From: Amborella trichopoda
Lineage: Eukaryota > Streptophyta > Magnoliopsida > Amborellales > Amborellaceae
Assembly: GCF_000471905.2 (NCBI RefSeq)
Contig: NW_006499883.1
Span: 29,311-93,310, forward strand
Length of the DNA stretch: 64,000 bases
Direction: 5' to 3'
Both the position numbers and the translations under genes were made by a program. The number at the start of each line of letters is the position of its first letter. The first letter of the stretch is position 1. This document shows, in pieces, positions 1 through 11,599 of the stretch. The notes beneath the pieces are model-generated. The model searched no databases, was not told the origin of the DNA, and was given only the letters and a program-made list of their open reading frames with translations.

Positions 1-440
1 TAAGTAAAATTCAAGTTCCACACAGCTCTACCACCTCTCATCTCTAATAAATCAGCCACCTTAGCATTCTAATTTTCCATGTTCTCAAAAATTTCAGGAT
101 AGTAGAGTTTTAAAAGCCCACCACCTAGCCATATATGATGCCAAACAAAAATATGGGTGCCATCACCCACACCCCAACGAATATTAGAAACTATCAAAGG
201 TTTACATAAGAAAATAGATCTCCAAAAAATTGATCTACTAGAGCTGCCTCTACCACCACCAATCCACAAACTATGTCTATCCAACCCATAATTTACGACA
301 AGAACTTGACACCAAAGTTGATCTCAAAACTGATTACTACGCCACCACCAAAGATACAATTGGTTTTAGATGGACTACCTATTTACATCTATCTTTACGA
401 TGGGTGCTTTATACCTCCAAATCGTACATTGTAAAAATGA
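1..440 (-). mobile_element. L1-type LINE fragment (region after the RT)
   Basis: Read on the minus strand, 284 to 69 gives a peptide with the spacing seen in plant L1 LINEs between the reverse transcriptase and the zf-RVT domain: tryptophan-rich blocks, then VGDGTHIFVWHHIW, then a proline-glutamate-isoleucine-phenylalanine block. The rest of the ORF2 polyprotein is not visible; the copy runs off the left edge of the window and is truncated on the other side. The ends are approximate. No target-site duplication was identified. Confidence 0.55.
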
Positions 441-1084
441 GGTCCAGCCCCGCATGAAAGAATTTTCCTTTGGATCATGAACTATTTATTAAATTTTGAA
501 TAATTATATAAAAAAATATATCTCTCTTTTTCTTTAAATTAAAGAAATATTTAAATTGCTTTAACTATATACTTATACCCATTTTGTCATGGTGTATTTT
601 TTAACCCGAAATGCCCTTCACAGACTTGGTAGGGTAGTGAGGAGTGATATGCCGGTCTTTTGAGCCCCACAGTCTTAAAAGCACACGGTCAATCATCACA
701 ATCCAATGACCTTATTGGTAGAACATCACATTGCTAATAGGGTCCTGGTGGGCCTTCATGGAGTCACAGGGTTAAGTGGGAAAGAAAGGACCGTGATAGT
801 GCCTTTAGCACCGTATGACCGGCCTTGGACCATCACGGACTTAACATAGGTCAATGATGACCGAAGCCCAATTTGAATAAAATTTTTTTTGTGAGGACAT
901 AGTTTATAAAAAATTTGGTTATATTTTTTCTTTTTTGTTTTTTGAAAAAGGAGATATTATTTTTATAAGGACGCAATTTTTATAAGTCGGCTGATTCATA
1001 TGTAAGACTATCATTAATTTTTTAGATGAATTTTTAATCTAATTAATAGTAATATTTAATATCTAGCTTGGGGATCACTAATAT

Positions 1085-2215
1085 AAAAAAATAAATTTTG
1101 AAAACGAAAATGATATTCTTTGGACGAATAATTTAGACCATCGGCTTTATATTTTTGTGGAACTATCATCTTTTTGTTTTTCAGGATTAGCTATAAAAGT
1201 TGTATAGAATAATCAGTGTGTATGGAAAAGATAAGTGCAGTGCCATGTATTTTATGGTGAGTCTGAATATAATTTAGTTGTCAGTGATTTATTTTCATTC
1301 TTGTCATCAGATGTTTATACATAGAAAACAAGCATGCATATTAATATATATTAATAGACACAGAGAGTCTCCTTGGATAAACAATGAGACTCTAACATAA
1401 TATCAAAGCCAGAAATCATCTTTGCACTGTTTTGTTCTTGTGTGATTGCGTATGTCGTTCTGATCTTGCTTAATCCTATCTACTTTTATCTTCGAGCAAC
1501 CCATTCTATTGTTCCTGAGGGTCGTTTATCAGTCTCAGATGATCATTTTGTTGAAATCTTAGAGTTACGATTTTCTTCGGTTTTCGTTATGCTTTGATTC
1601 CGGGTGAATCTCATGCCTTTTGTCGGTGATTGCCAATGAGTTTCTCTATTTTTCGGACTGTTTCCCTTGCTAATTTGGCTGGAATTTGCATTATGAACTG
1701 TCACAGCACCGATAATTTGGCCAAGAATCTCCCCGGTGACAATAAGTCGAGTGCCTTGTTATACAGGAATGCCCCGTCAATATGAGGAGGTTACAAATCT
1801 TTTCAGCACGATATTGATGCTTTCTCCCAGCTCCTCTCCAAGCTCCCCCAAAGCCTAAAGTTTTCAATACCCCGCTAACACCACCCTACTAATAATACTT
1901 TCAACAAGCTAACTCCTAATCTACTTGGAAAAAATGGATAGAGCTGTCTTTCCCATTGAATTATCAAACAAACAAATTGAATTATCAAAAAAACAAAAAA
2001 AAAAATCAACATCCAAAAGTAAATTTGAGATTCAGCAGGGATCGATGGTCCTTTAGAGCCCTCGCCATCTTCAACAGCTGCAAAATCAATGGCGTTCTCG
2101 ATTGGCTCTACAGAAGATTTGTGCCAAATCCAGCAAAGCCCCTATGACTGCTTCTACCAGTCATGCTATACATCTCAACACAGAGTCTCTTCAAATAAAC
2201 CTTAGACCTTTTTAC
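1085..2215 (+). mobile_element. Possible degraded copia-like LTR element fragment
   Basis: At about 1385 the stretch ACTCTAACA is followed by TAATATCAAAGCC. This resembles an LTR end plus a degenerate initiator-tRNA-Met primer site of copia elements. A similar fragment (CACAGAGTCTCTTCAAATAAAC) lies near 2175 and may be a remnant of the other repeat. No recognisable gag or pol domain was found between them. If real it is an old, broken fossil with loosely defined ends. Confidence 0.25.
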
Positions 2216-3193
2216 ACTTTTACATCCATCCTCATCTGTTTTACATCGATCATCGGGATGGATGTTTGATGGGGATGCCAATGTAGAAAATGCATCCTTT
2301 TGATAATATTACCCTAAAGATTTCGAGTAAATGTTCACTTCTCTACCATCTCTCTCACAAATATTTGCTCTTTAATCAAATATTTGGGTCACTCTCAATA
2401 AATCGTAATTGAATTCTGGATGTCCAACCAAATTCTAGTTTCACAAAAGGTGCTCCACTTTCATCGCATCACAAGATTCTCTATTTTTTATTTTCTAGAT
2501 GATTAAAGAGATTCAAAAAGTAGAAGCTTTAACTTTATATATTAGTAATCAAGGGCAAGAATCAATGAAAACCAGAATCAGAAATCAAATAGATCCAAGA
2601 GCCCCCATAATCAAAAACATAAAGAGCTCCAAATAATAACCCAAAAACATAAGAAAAACCGAAGTAATATACTAACAATAACAGTGTTGTCAACAAGGCC
2701 ATAGCCCGTCTTATTACATATATTGATAAATAAAGACTTGAAAAGACTAACAAAACAAACATATATTGATAAATAGAGACTCGAAGAGACTTTCAAAACA
2801 AACACCCAAGTTGACAACTTGAAGGGAAACCTCAAGGCAAACTTCCTAAACAACAGCTTTACAGCAACCATAGGTACTGCTGCTGCTAATCCTCCCCCAT
2901 GAAAGAAAGAGAGAGAGAGAGTAACCATAGAGATTCAACCAAGGGAGCTGTTACTGGTTACTATATACCTCCATGAGAGACAGTGGTACCATTTAGCATC
3001 AAATATGGGTATTCTTTCTGGTTTTCATCCCCCCCACATGAAAGAGAGAGAGAAACAAAGACTGATGGAACCATTAGCAGCAGCCATATACTGTTATTTG
3101 ATTCTATCCTTCCATAAAAATATGAGAGAGAAGGAGAGAGAGCACAGAGAAACAAGGAGGGTGAGTACCATTTAGCAGCACCCATGGGTACTC

Positions 3194-4147
3194 CTATTTG
3201 TTTCTATCCTTAACCGTAGGGTACACCTTCAGCTGCAGGGTCTTCATGTACTGAACTGCCTCTTCAAGAACACCATTTGTATCCCTATCACTCCCTCCAG
3301 GAACCAATCCTCTCAGTGTCATTAACATCTTCTTAATCCTGATCTTCCTGGATTTACTCTCGCTATCACTAAATCCATGGCTTCCTTCCGTTCTCCTCTT
3401 CTTCCTTGGCCCACAACTATCCACCACTTCTTCATTTTTTCCCAAATTTTCAATAGGCCAATGACCAGTACTCAGTTCCTGTTCTTCTTCGTCATTTCCC
3501 AAATTTTTTACTAGCGAATGACCAGTAGTCACTTCATTTTCATCTTCTTCATCATCAGAAGTCACTTCATCTTCATCGTCGGAGCTTAGAAGGGTATCAA
3601 TATCTTCCCTCTCTTGATCTTCTCTCTCTTGATCTTGTCTCTCTTCAAGCAACTTGTTATTCCAAACATTACAAGAACCCTCCTCGGGAGGGGAGTATAT
3701 TGGGTTCATCATATCCATTAGAGTGGCCCCTCTTTCTCTTTCACGCCGGATCCTCTCAAGTGATGCAAGGGCAACAGCTAAGATCCCTTCATTCAAACCC
3801 AATTGTGAACCATCAAATATTTCTTCTTTTCCAAATCTGTTTTCCATATTAAGATTTGGAGTCAAGCCTACAATCCTAATTGTTCCCTCTCTCGATTGAT
3901 CAAACACAATCAGCCTCTTCTCAGGCTTGTTTACAGATGTAATGCCCTTGCAAGGAGGACAGGATGCTCGTTCACCAATGGATGCGTTAATTGTTGGCAC
4001 CATGCGGCTTTCATTCCTTAGAGATAGAGTGGGAATACTTGGTTCCAATTTTGAGCTTTCTGGGGTTGCAGATCCCAGTTGCAGGCTCGATTCAGAGTAC
4101 GTAATATGGCTCGATTCAGAGTACGAAACATTAGTTTTATTAGCCAT
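3194..4147 (-). CDS. SAC51-like (SACL) atypical bHLH transcription factor
   Basis: The main ORF has 317 codons in one exon. The C-terminal 50 or so residues form a helix-loop-helix (IRIKKMLMTLRGLVPGG, then RDTNGVLEEAVQYMKTLQLKV) without a canonical basic DNA-contact region, as in the SAC51/SACL family. Other family hallmarks are KRLIVFDQS near residue 77, an acidic Asp/Glu-rich centre with LLSSDDEDE and TTGHS, and a PRKKRR basic patch. In Arabidopsis this family acts with thermospermine to restrain xylem differentiation; that is family knowledge. The start at 4147 lies 28 nt inside an exon beginning after acceptor TTTTCAG (4175). The conserved uORF upstream supports the family call strongly. 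The protein is slightly shorter than Arabidopsis SAC51. I see no interrupting stop. Confidence 0.9.
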   Translation of the reverse strand: MANKTNVSYSESSHITYSESSLQLGSATPESSKLEPSIPTLSLRNESRMVPTINASIGERASCPPCKGITSVNKPEKRLIVFDQSREGTIRIVGLTPNLNMENRFGKEEIFDGSQLGLNEGILAVALASLERIRRERERGATLMDMMNPIYSPPEEGSCNVWNNKLLEERQDQEREDQEREDIDTLLSSDDEDEVTSDDEEDENEVTTGHSLVKNLGNDEEEQELSTGHWPIENLGKNEEVVDSCGPRKKRRTEGSHGFSDSESKSRKIRIKKMLMTLRGLVPGGSDRDTNGVLEEAVQYMKTLQLKVYPTVKDRNK

Positions 4148-4587
4148 TCTTCAAAGATGAGATATCACACTTGTCCTGAAAATGTAAATTCAATTACAGA
4201 GAGAGAGAGAGAGAAGGCGCATTTGCTTAGCAGAAAAGAAATTTTTCATTGGAAATTCCCGAAGCAACTAAGAAAGCACTTCCAAGCCTGCCCCAGCACC
4301 CCATGTATTTTTGTGAGAAAGTGACTGTGAAAACAGTTACCCAGACTGGTGGAAAGCTCTCTTGGTGAAAAACGTTTCCCAGGGCCCCGGAAAGTGCTTT
4401 GACACAAAGAAAAGCACTGTTCATGAGATAAAGCAAACTTAGAGAGACATACCAGATAATGCAGAATCCCAATTTTGCTGATAAAACAAGAGATATATGT
4501 ACAGGAATTTGCTTGCGGTTTGTGTGAATCAGAACCACCAGCATTGGTCAATCTGTTCTGACATTTTGGAGTTACGAGAGAGTGCAT
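4140..4587 (-). CDS. Second upstream ORF overlapping the SACL start codon (predicted)
   Basis: An ATG at 4587, between the conserved uORF stop and the main ATG, opens a frame. After removal of leader intron 2 (4176-4452) it runs 45 codons in the first exon and 11 in the second, ending at a TAA at 4140-4142 that lies just inside the main ORF (main ATG 4145-4147). It has no recognised similarity. Its importance is regulatory: it would make ribosomes terminate a few bases past the main start. It depends on the predicted splice being used. Confidence 0.4.
4176..4452 (-). other. SACL leader intron 2
   Basis: On the minus strand the donor TCTG|GTATGTCTCTC (exon end 4453) and acceptor ACATTTTCAG|GACAAG (exon start 4175) match plant consensus. 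The intron lies between the conserved uORF and the main start codon. A GA run at 4199-4214 on the plus strand supplies the pyrimidine-rich part before the acceptor. The boundaries are predicted from consensus only. Confidence 0.7.
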
Positions 4588-4655
4588 GCGAATGGATCTT
4601 GCTTTGATTCTTCTTCAGAGCCAGACAGAAGGGAGAGATTATGACAAAGGGTTTT

Positions 4656-7600
4656 CTACGTAACAGGCTTGAGCAACTGGCGGAAATACTCAGCCTACAA
4701 ATCAAACAGTGAAGTATTAGCGAATGAAGAACAAATGGAAGTGAGACTCAACTGCAGTTTCAATCCACGTTATGGACCCATTACATTATGTGAATTTCCC
4801 AAAGCTGTAGATCCAAGATTTGGGTCCTTCATAAAATGGAGCTTAACATTCCATACACATAAAAATTGGAACGCATAGTAAAATATGAAATGCTAATGCC
4901 ATTTGAAGGCCAGAGTTTTAGAGAAGATGAAATGAGGGTGAGATAAAAATTTGAAGGCATAGAATGTAGATGGAAAGGGGTAACTGCTTCTATCTATAAC
5001 AGAAAAACTCTTTAACAGAATCATGGATAATTACATCAACAAATCCATCAAAAAGAAACAAGGCAAATCTCACAAGAACATAAAGCTAATTTCACTCAGC
5101 AATAAGACATGTGTAGCACAGGCAGCTTTAACGCATTTTGAATTTTTTAAGCAAGTAGTGTATCACACGAAGTACTGATATAAAAATCATTTGACAAAGT
5201 TCTCAAAACCTATGCAAAAGTAAAGGCAAACAACCAATAGCTGCACAATATTATTTGAACATAGAGAAGGGTCTTGTCAAAGTTCCATACATGCAGTTCA
5301 GAGATGCTACATTTTGTAACCATGTATCGTGATATTCCAAGTGCAAAATTGACAAGAAAGATGTCAAGCTACCTACTATGCGAAATAATATTTTGAGTGC
5401 CATTTATAATATCATAACTCCATGTCTCTGCATTCATAAGGTACAACAATACCAACTGGCTATGCAATGACAAGATTTCAATTTAAGTTACAACTTTTCA
5501 TGGGCTTCCTCAAATGAATGGAGATTTCAATAAAAAATCGAACAACAAAAATTAAAAAGAAATGAACAGATGGGACATCATATGCCTCAAGCAAAGGAAT
5601 ACAATTCAAAGATTGAAGCATACACTGAGTAAGCCTCAAGTTTGATACTACACGATCAAGCACGCCTTTACTCCTAGACAAGACTTATGAATTTCACTCC
5701 AACACATACATTTTTCTATCATTCAATTCATATATAGGATATGCAATCTCATGGTGAATAATCAGATATGTAAGCATGACATACGGGTGGCCATTAAACG
5801 TATCAATCTTCGATCTGGGTTAATGAAAATGTCAAAGCAAGTTCTAAATCAGTAGAATGGTGCTATATTGTGGGTTGTGGGCAGCTCATATTGTCACATT
5901 TTAAACAATTCACCTTTCAATTATTTACTAATGGTATTTATCACTGTGCAATCCACATAACTTTGGAAAGAATTAGCGTTCTAAAACAAGTTCTAAAACT
6001 AGAGCGACTCTAAGTAGGAAGCGGCCGCTTGGGCAAGTCTGAGCAGGAACCGACCAAACTCAGCCAGTGTCTAAATTTTATTAATTATAATTTTGTACAC
6101 ACTCGCCCGAGGCTGTATAAGCCACTTGGACTCGGAAGCCCGCCAGTTCCAAGTCCAAGCCTTGTTTTTTAATCAAGGTAGAACAAGAAAGTAATCTCCC
6201 TGATTCCCTATCATTTGAATTAATCAACGTAGAACGAGAGAGAGAGAAGCTCCATTCCCAAATGAATTCCTAATGAGAAAAAGTAAACCAAGAAAGAAGC
6301 CCAAACAGAATCCATAACAGTGCAGTAAAAAGGTATATAAATTAAAGGTTCTAACACAAGCAAAAGCTGTTAAAAAGATAATGTCACAATAGAACTCGAA
6401 TTAGCAATGGGAAGTCAAACCATAAAAGGAACACCGGAGGAGTGCAGGTCTCAAATCAGGTTAGTCGTGAGAGCATAATTGACTAAACTCAAAGTTAAAA
6501 AACAAATCTCAAACTTCATGGCACCAGACAAGAATTAGACGTCTAATGACTAGGAGTAATTACAACCTCCTTGTTACAAAGATAAATGATATCCTAGTAC
6601 ACAATTTCTTACATTATTTGCTTCAATATTAAAATGGCGGACATCATGATAATTTGAGGGGCATTTATGCTCTCTCTCTCTAACATTTACGAAATTTATG
6701 CTCTCTCTCTCTCTCATTGAGGGGCACTTATGCATACATTTCTCTCCCATATGAAAGCGCGCGTACACAAATAAATGCATATGCTTTATCAAAAGGGAAT
6801 AGAGCTGAGGCTCTAAGCAATCAAATTGGGGCCTACCACAAAAATTTCACTAGAAGAGGTTGTTTTGATGCCCAAATATCCTCAAATTGATCATCTCAAC
6901 ATCAAGATGGATGGACGTCAGAAAAAAAAAATAGATTTCAAAATTTGAAAATAGTGTATTTTGTAATGCATGTTTGGACCATCAATTTTTAAGATTTTCA
7001 AGTTTTTATACATATGTCGGTCTACACAATTTTTTAAGCTTTAAACTTTATAAATAAAGATGCAATTATAAATAAAGATGCAATTATATTTTAAAGCTAT
7101 GACAAAGATTTTCAGTATTGAAACCACATTTCTCCAATACTATTTGAAGTTAGGCTCTAATTTGATTGTTTAGAGCCTTGGCTCTATACAAACCGCACCC
7201 TCTTTATCAAATGCACACAGACAAATGCATGTGTTTTATCACATGCTCCTGGTATGGGACGCTTGTGCATTCCCACGTGCACACAACATTCATGAATCTG
7301 CTTTTGCGCGTGCTCCCCACTGCCTAGTCCGCACGTGTATATCATGCATGATTACATCATCATACATCTCATGCATGTGAGAGATATGCATGACCATGAT
7401 GCATGTATTGTGAGGGCAAACCATAAAAAAAAACTTGCATGTGTGGGCCGGGGGCAGTCGGCGGGCCCTAAAAAAGTAGACGTAGCCAGAGTTAGGGCCC
7501 GGTTAGAGACAGTGCCAGTGTCAGCCCAGTTTGGCCCGCCCAGCCCTTTTTTTTTCTTTTTTTTCTTCATTTGTTTTTGGGCCTGGTCCTAAGGACAGAT

Positions 7601-8243
7601 CCGGGCCTGGTCCTAAGGACAGATCCGAGACTGGGTCTTTTTTCTTCATTTGTTTTTGGGCCTAGTCCTAAGGACAGATCCGAGACTGGGCCAGACCCAG
7701 GGCTGGGCCCACAGCCACCCTTAAAAAAAATATGACGAAATGACAATGTTATCCCCAGAAAATATCAAGCAATTTTTTAGTGGGAGGTTGAAGTTGCACC
7801 CCTCTACTCTCATTCCTTATTGAGTACCCATGTTTTGGGTGGGAAACCAAAAACACACATTATATAGCGTTTACCTTAAATTAGACCCCTTTCAATAATA
7901 ATAATTTTTTCTCCATATTTCTCCGTAAATAAGGAACACAAACTCAATCGATCAAAAAATATTCTTTGTGATGATTCAGAAAAAATTACTACCCCAATTA
8001 ATGGGGTCAGAGAAAGAGGAGAGAGAGATAGAATTCCTTAGAACTTGAAAAGCAGAGGGAGATTCCAAATTCAGAAGCTTGAACGAGAAAGAGAGGAGCA
8101 AATAGGGTTTTGATTAGACAGACCTGGCAGCCTTGGAGAGGTTGAAAGCAAGCTATAACCCTAACTACGATGGTAGCGCGCCCATTCTCTTCATAGTGTT
8201 TCAATGCCCTGAATCTCGCCTTTCCAGCCGCTTGGCACACCAT
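4656..8243 (-). CDS. Conserved SAC51-family upstream ORF peptide, spliced
   Basis: Exon 1 is 8243 to 8124 and exon 2 is 4694 to 4656, giving 52 residues plus TAG. Exon 1 contains RATIVVRVIACFQPLQGCQ and exon 2 gives AEYFRQLLKPVT. These match the highly conserved leader peptide of the SAC51/SACL family, which begins MVCQAA and ends LLKPVT. The donor (CCAG|GTCTGT) and acceptor (TTTGTAG|GCTGAG) join in frame, with codon Q40 ending exactly at the splice. In Arabidopsis this peptide represses main-ORF translation, and thermospermine relieves the block. It lies upstream of the 3194-4147 ORF on the same strand, as expected. Without splicing, exon 1 reads on into an unrelated tail, so the intron is needed for the conserved C-terminus. 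Confidence 0.92.
6794..7202 (-). mobile_element. MITE family A copy 1 (MULE-like, 9-bp TSD)
   Basis: This about 409-bp non-coding element is flanked by the perfect 9-bp duplication TTTATCAAA (6785-6793 and 7203-7211). It ends with the family terminus AACCGCACCC and carries an inner subterminal inverted motif (GAGGCTCTAA at the left, TTAGAGCC at the right). The 9-bp duplication points to a Mutator-like transposase as the mobilising source. It is inserted in the SACL uORF intron. Confidence 0.8.
7550..7705. repeat. Short tandem/direct repeat around GGTCCTAAGGACAGATCCG
   Basis: The motif GGTCCTAAGGACAGATCCG occurs three times (near 7585, 7607 and 7665). TTTTTTCTTCATTTGTTTTTGGGCCT also occurs twice, giving an 80-bp-scale duplication with an extra internal unit. 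CCTAAGG is palindromic. The repeat is inside the SACL intron and no function is visible. Confidence 0.6.
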
Positions 8244-8800
8244 AACTCTCTCTCTCTCTGCTGTAAAAACCTTATGATCGCCCGAAACCCTAAAACCCCC
8301 ACAGTAAATTCTACTATAAATTACTCAGAAACAAAAACCCTAAAATGATGGTACAAATCTGCAATCCGTCAGATCCGATCACTCGATTCAACCAAAAACC
8401 CACTTTCCTGAAACCCAAGAGCCGATTACAAAAACCCGAAAGCTCTGAATAAGGATTGAAAGAGAAAACAAAGAATATAGGGATCAGGTTTAGGCTTTAT
8501 TCGCAAACTCGTGGGATCTCTAAAGAATAACCCTGCAAATATTGACATTAAGGGAAACCCCCTCTCTGTAAACATCAACAGACAACCTAAACCACCGCAT
8601 CTTCTTCCTCCCTATCTCTCTACCACATCCTCTCTCTCTCAAAAACACTCTCTCTCTCTAAAGAAATGCAAACAAGGGGGAAACTGTAACGAGAAGAAGA
8701 CTTATTATTCTTCTTCTTCCTCTCAACTTTCTCTCTCTAAAAATCTAGAAGTAACAGTGAAGGAGTAGAGACAGAGAGAGATAAATGGCGAGAGGTAAAC
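8244..8800 (-). promoter_or_regulatory. SACL 5' leader and proximal promoter, GA-rich
   Basis: Upstream of the conserved uORF the minus strand has GA-rich tracts (plus-strand CTCTCTC runs at 8248-8260, 8630-8660 and 8725-8740), typical of plant 5' leaders near the transcription start. Several further ATGs lie here on the minus strand (for example near 8600 and 8576), so there may be more uORFs if transcription begins above 8700. I found no convincing TATA box and the start site is unknown. Confidence 0.4.
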
Positions 8801-9221
8801 CCTAGAAATAGATTTGTTACAGTGGAGCATTCGTACGACTACGGTGACTCGTCAATGCTCTGTTGACCAGAGAGCATCGTTAACATATTGACACGGGTTC
8901 CAACCCTTGGGTTAAATTCTAACCCAAGGTTAGCGTTGCCCAGCATTTGGAGACCTTTAGTCCCTATATTTTAGGTAAATGACATTGGAGGTCCTCAAGC
9001 TTTTGGGAAATTACTTTTGAATCGCGCACCACGCTTTGCGAGAAAGCAAACAGTAACCTCTCACTTTCGAAGTGGAACCATAATTGCTGATAAAGCACAA
9101 AGATCTCTTTCTCAGTGGAATCATAATTACTAATCTCTCTCTCTCTACAAACTCCCACTCTCATTTTGTAAGTGGAAAACACAATTTTAAGGCAATTACG
9201 CTTTCTGATTTCCATAAATAT

Positions 9222-9618
9222 GGGTGCCGTTTGTGTAGAGCCGGGGCTCTAAACAATCAAACTAAAACCCACCTTCAAATGGTATTGAGAAATATGGTTT
9301 TAATATTGAAAATCTTTATAATAGCCATTAAATATGTTTTATCTTTAATTATAAAATTTAAAGCTTAAGAAATAGTGTAGATCGAACAGATCTATGAAAA
9401 ACTTGATAATCTCCAAAATTGACCGTCCAAAAATGCATCACAAGATGCACTATTTCAAAAACTTGAAATCCATATATTCTTTTTCATGTTAATGCATATT
9501 GATGTCGAGATGTTCAATTTATGGATATTTGGACATTAAAATAACCTCTTCCAATGAAAATTGTGAAGTGGGGTCTAATTTGATTGTTAAAGCCTCGGCT
9601 CTATTTGAAACTTTTTCC
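9222..9618 (+). mobile_element. MITE family A copy 2
   Basis: The left end GGGTGCCGTTTGTGTAGAGCC-like sequence and the right end (CTCGGCTCTATTTGAAACTTTTTCC) match the same family as the copy at 10644. The interior is the same AT-rich sequence of about 400 bp. A near 9-bp flank match (TTCCATAAA versus TTCCATTAA) suggests a decayed target duplication. It is non-coding. Confidence 0.7.
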
Positions 9619-10189
9619 TTCCATTAAGTCAAACCAGCATTTTAGGATATTTCCCCTCAAAAACTAGGGCTGACAAATGGCTCAGGCATTATAAAAGTAG
9701 GGCCTAGGCTCGAGGGAAGGCTAGGCCTCATGCCTAAAGCAAGTGCTAGTCCGGTTCAATCCGATCGACTTTTTTTTTTTTTTTCTTGTTATTTTTTCTG
9801 CGTACATGTTTAGCACAGTTCTAACAAGGCAAGGGTAAGCCTATACGGACAAGGGTCAAAACAAGTCTGGCCAGTTGCCACCTTGATCAAAATCTAATCA
9901 AAGTTATTCCCAATCTTTTAGATCTAAGGATAAATAAGTCAGATTTTGTTAAAATAACACACTCTCACCCTCATAACCTATCTAAACTCCAGGATAACAT
10001 GAGTCAATTTTTCTTAAAACAATGCCTTCTTTATGCATGTAGTCCTGTAGCTTAAGCAACCTATTGTTTTTTAAACATCCTTGATTAATTCTTTAATGTG
10101 AAAGGAACCCATTTCATTTTATAGTTTAGTCATTCTAGTCAGCCTCATAGTAAAGTACACCTTAAAAATTATTAGAGAAGGTCTCTTTT

Positions 10190-10490
10190 TATGTTGGAAA
10201 ACTTTCAAATCGATCGTTTTGACTTTGTGATTCATAGATATAAAGAAAAAAAAGGTATTTCTAGTCCTAAAACTAGTTCATCTGTTAACACGTTATCAAG
10301 ATAATCCATTTTCAAGATCTTCAAGTATTTATAGATCAATTTGATTGTCACCACTATTGAAACTTTAAATTTCAAAATTCAAACAATAATAGATTTTCAT
10401 AACATTGCAAGGTTTTGTGCGTTTTCAGTATAATTTTGTGATGCACCTTACTTCAATAATATAAAGTTGACACCTTACACAAACCTTACC
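10190..10490 (-). mobile_element. Diverged MITE fragment related to the ggttgcaacc family
   Basis: The sequence holds diverged versions of interior blocks shared with other MITEs in the window (TTTTCAAGATCTTCAAG, TTTCAAAATTC) and ends near ATATAAAGTTGACACCTTACACAAACC. This resembles the end of the copy near 52860-52908. No target duplication was seen and the boundaries are approximate. Confidence 0.35.
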
Positions 10491-10643
10491 CCCTTGAATA
10501 ATGATGAGTGAGAAAGTAGAGAGAGAAACCATGGAAAAATACATGGTTTGGCTTCACACTTTCTCCGACGGCAAATGGACCAAGCACGGTTCACGTGCCA
10601 CCTCTACCGCTCCTTTTTATCTTCTCATGCACCTTTTTATTAT

Positions 10644-11051
10644 GGGTGCGGTTTGTGTAGAGCCGAGGCTCTAAACAATCAAATTAGAGCCCATCTAAAC
10701 AATCAAATTAGAGCCAATCTTTAAATAGTGTCGAGAAAATTGGTTTCAATACTGAAAATCTTTGTAACAGTTTTAAAATATATTATTAACTTTAATTATA
10801 AAATTTAAAGCTTCAAAAATAGTGTAGGTTGGGCATATCTAAGAAACTTTAAAAATTGACGATTAAAAAATGCGTTACTAGATGTAGTATTTTCAAAAAT
10901 TGAAGTCTATTTTTTCTCATTTCCATGTATCTTGATGTCAAGATGATTAATTTGAGCATAATTGTACATAAAAACAACCAATTCTAATGAAAATTTTAAG
11001 ATAGGCTCTAATTTGATTGTTTAGAGCCTCGGCTCTATATAAACCTTCCCC
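10644..11051 (+). mobile_element. MITE family A copy 3 (perfect 9-bp TSD)
   Basis: This 408-bp element begins GGGTGCGGTTTGTGTAGAGCC-like and ends CTCTATATAAACCTTCCCC. It is flanked by perfect 9-bp duplications TTTTATTAT (10635-10643 and 11052-11060). The block TCTAAACAATCAAATTAGAGCC is partly duplicated at the left. It is non-coding and is the best delimited copy of the family. Confidence 0.85.
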
Positions 11052-11599
11052 TTTTATTATACGATGCCGTGTACGTGTGTACATTAGTTAGGGAAAATAA
11101 TGTTTTATAAGCACTACATTCTCTGCAAAGGACAATTATTAAAGAGTAATTTATAAGTAATCGGATCTCTCTTTTCCCACCTTTCACATATACATCGTCT
11201 TCCATATGTGATTAGTTTAAGAAAAGCGTGGGATGCATGGAGCACTAAACCACTAAATTAATCCTCTTCTATTATCAAGCATTTTAGGATGTAAAATGCA
11301 TGATTAATCTAGAGTTTTTCTAGGACCCCAAATTTTGGAGATGTGACCTAGACCAATTGTCAAGAAAAAACTTTATGCATATGCTTTGAAATGTAATATG
11401 ATAAAATTCGAATTTTTTTTGCAGTTTGATTCAAGTGTTTAGAAACTCAAAATGTACTGGTTATTAAAAATACGAATATGGTGATTATGAAGTGGTCACA
11501 AAGTTCCATAAGATATTTTAAAGCAATTTTTGGGTAGGAGAGTAAATATTCAATTTATTCGCATGGGAGTACACTAATAGACATGCTCCTTCTCTAACA

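Larger units (their letters stand above)
4695..8123 (-). other. 3.4-kb intron inside the SACL conserved uORF
   Basis: The intron is 3,429 nt with GT-AG ends. It holds a 9-bp-TSD MITE (6794-7202), CATGCATG-rich sequence near 7340-7410, a short tandem repeat (about 7550-7705) and otherwise AT-rich unique-looking sequence. No exon of another gene was found in it on either strand. Confidence 0.75.

Noticed and set aside
2562-3185. Overlapping minus-strand ORFs of 66-105 codons just downstream of the SACL stop
   Set aside because: Hydrophobic frames made by AT- and GA-rich sequence in the likely 3' untranslated region, with no recognisable domains; they are not separate genes.
7335-7570. CATGCATG-rich sequence and ORFs near 7.4 kb as a possible gene or RY regulatory array
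   Set aside because: It lies inside the SACL intron; the CATGCATG words are clustered but form no recognisable promoter arrangement.
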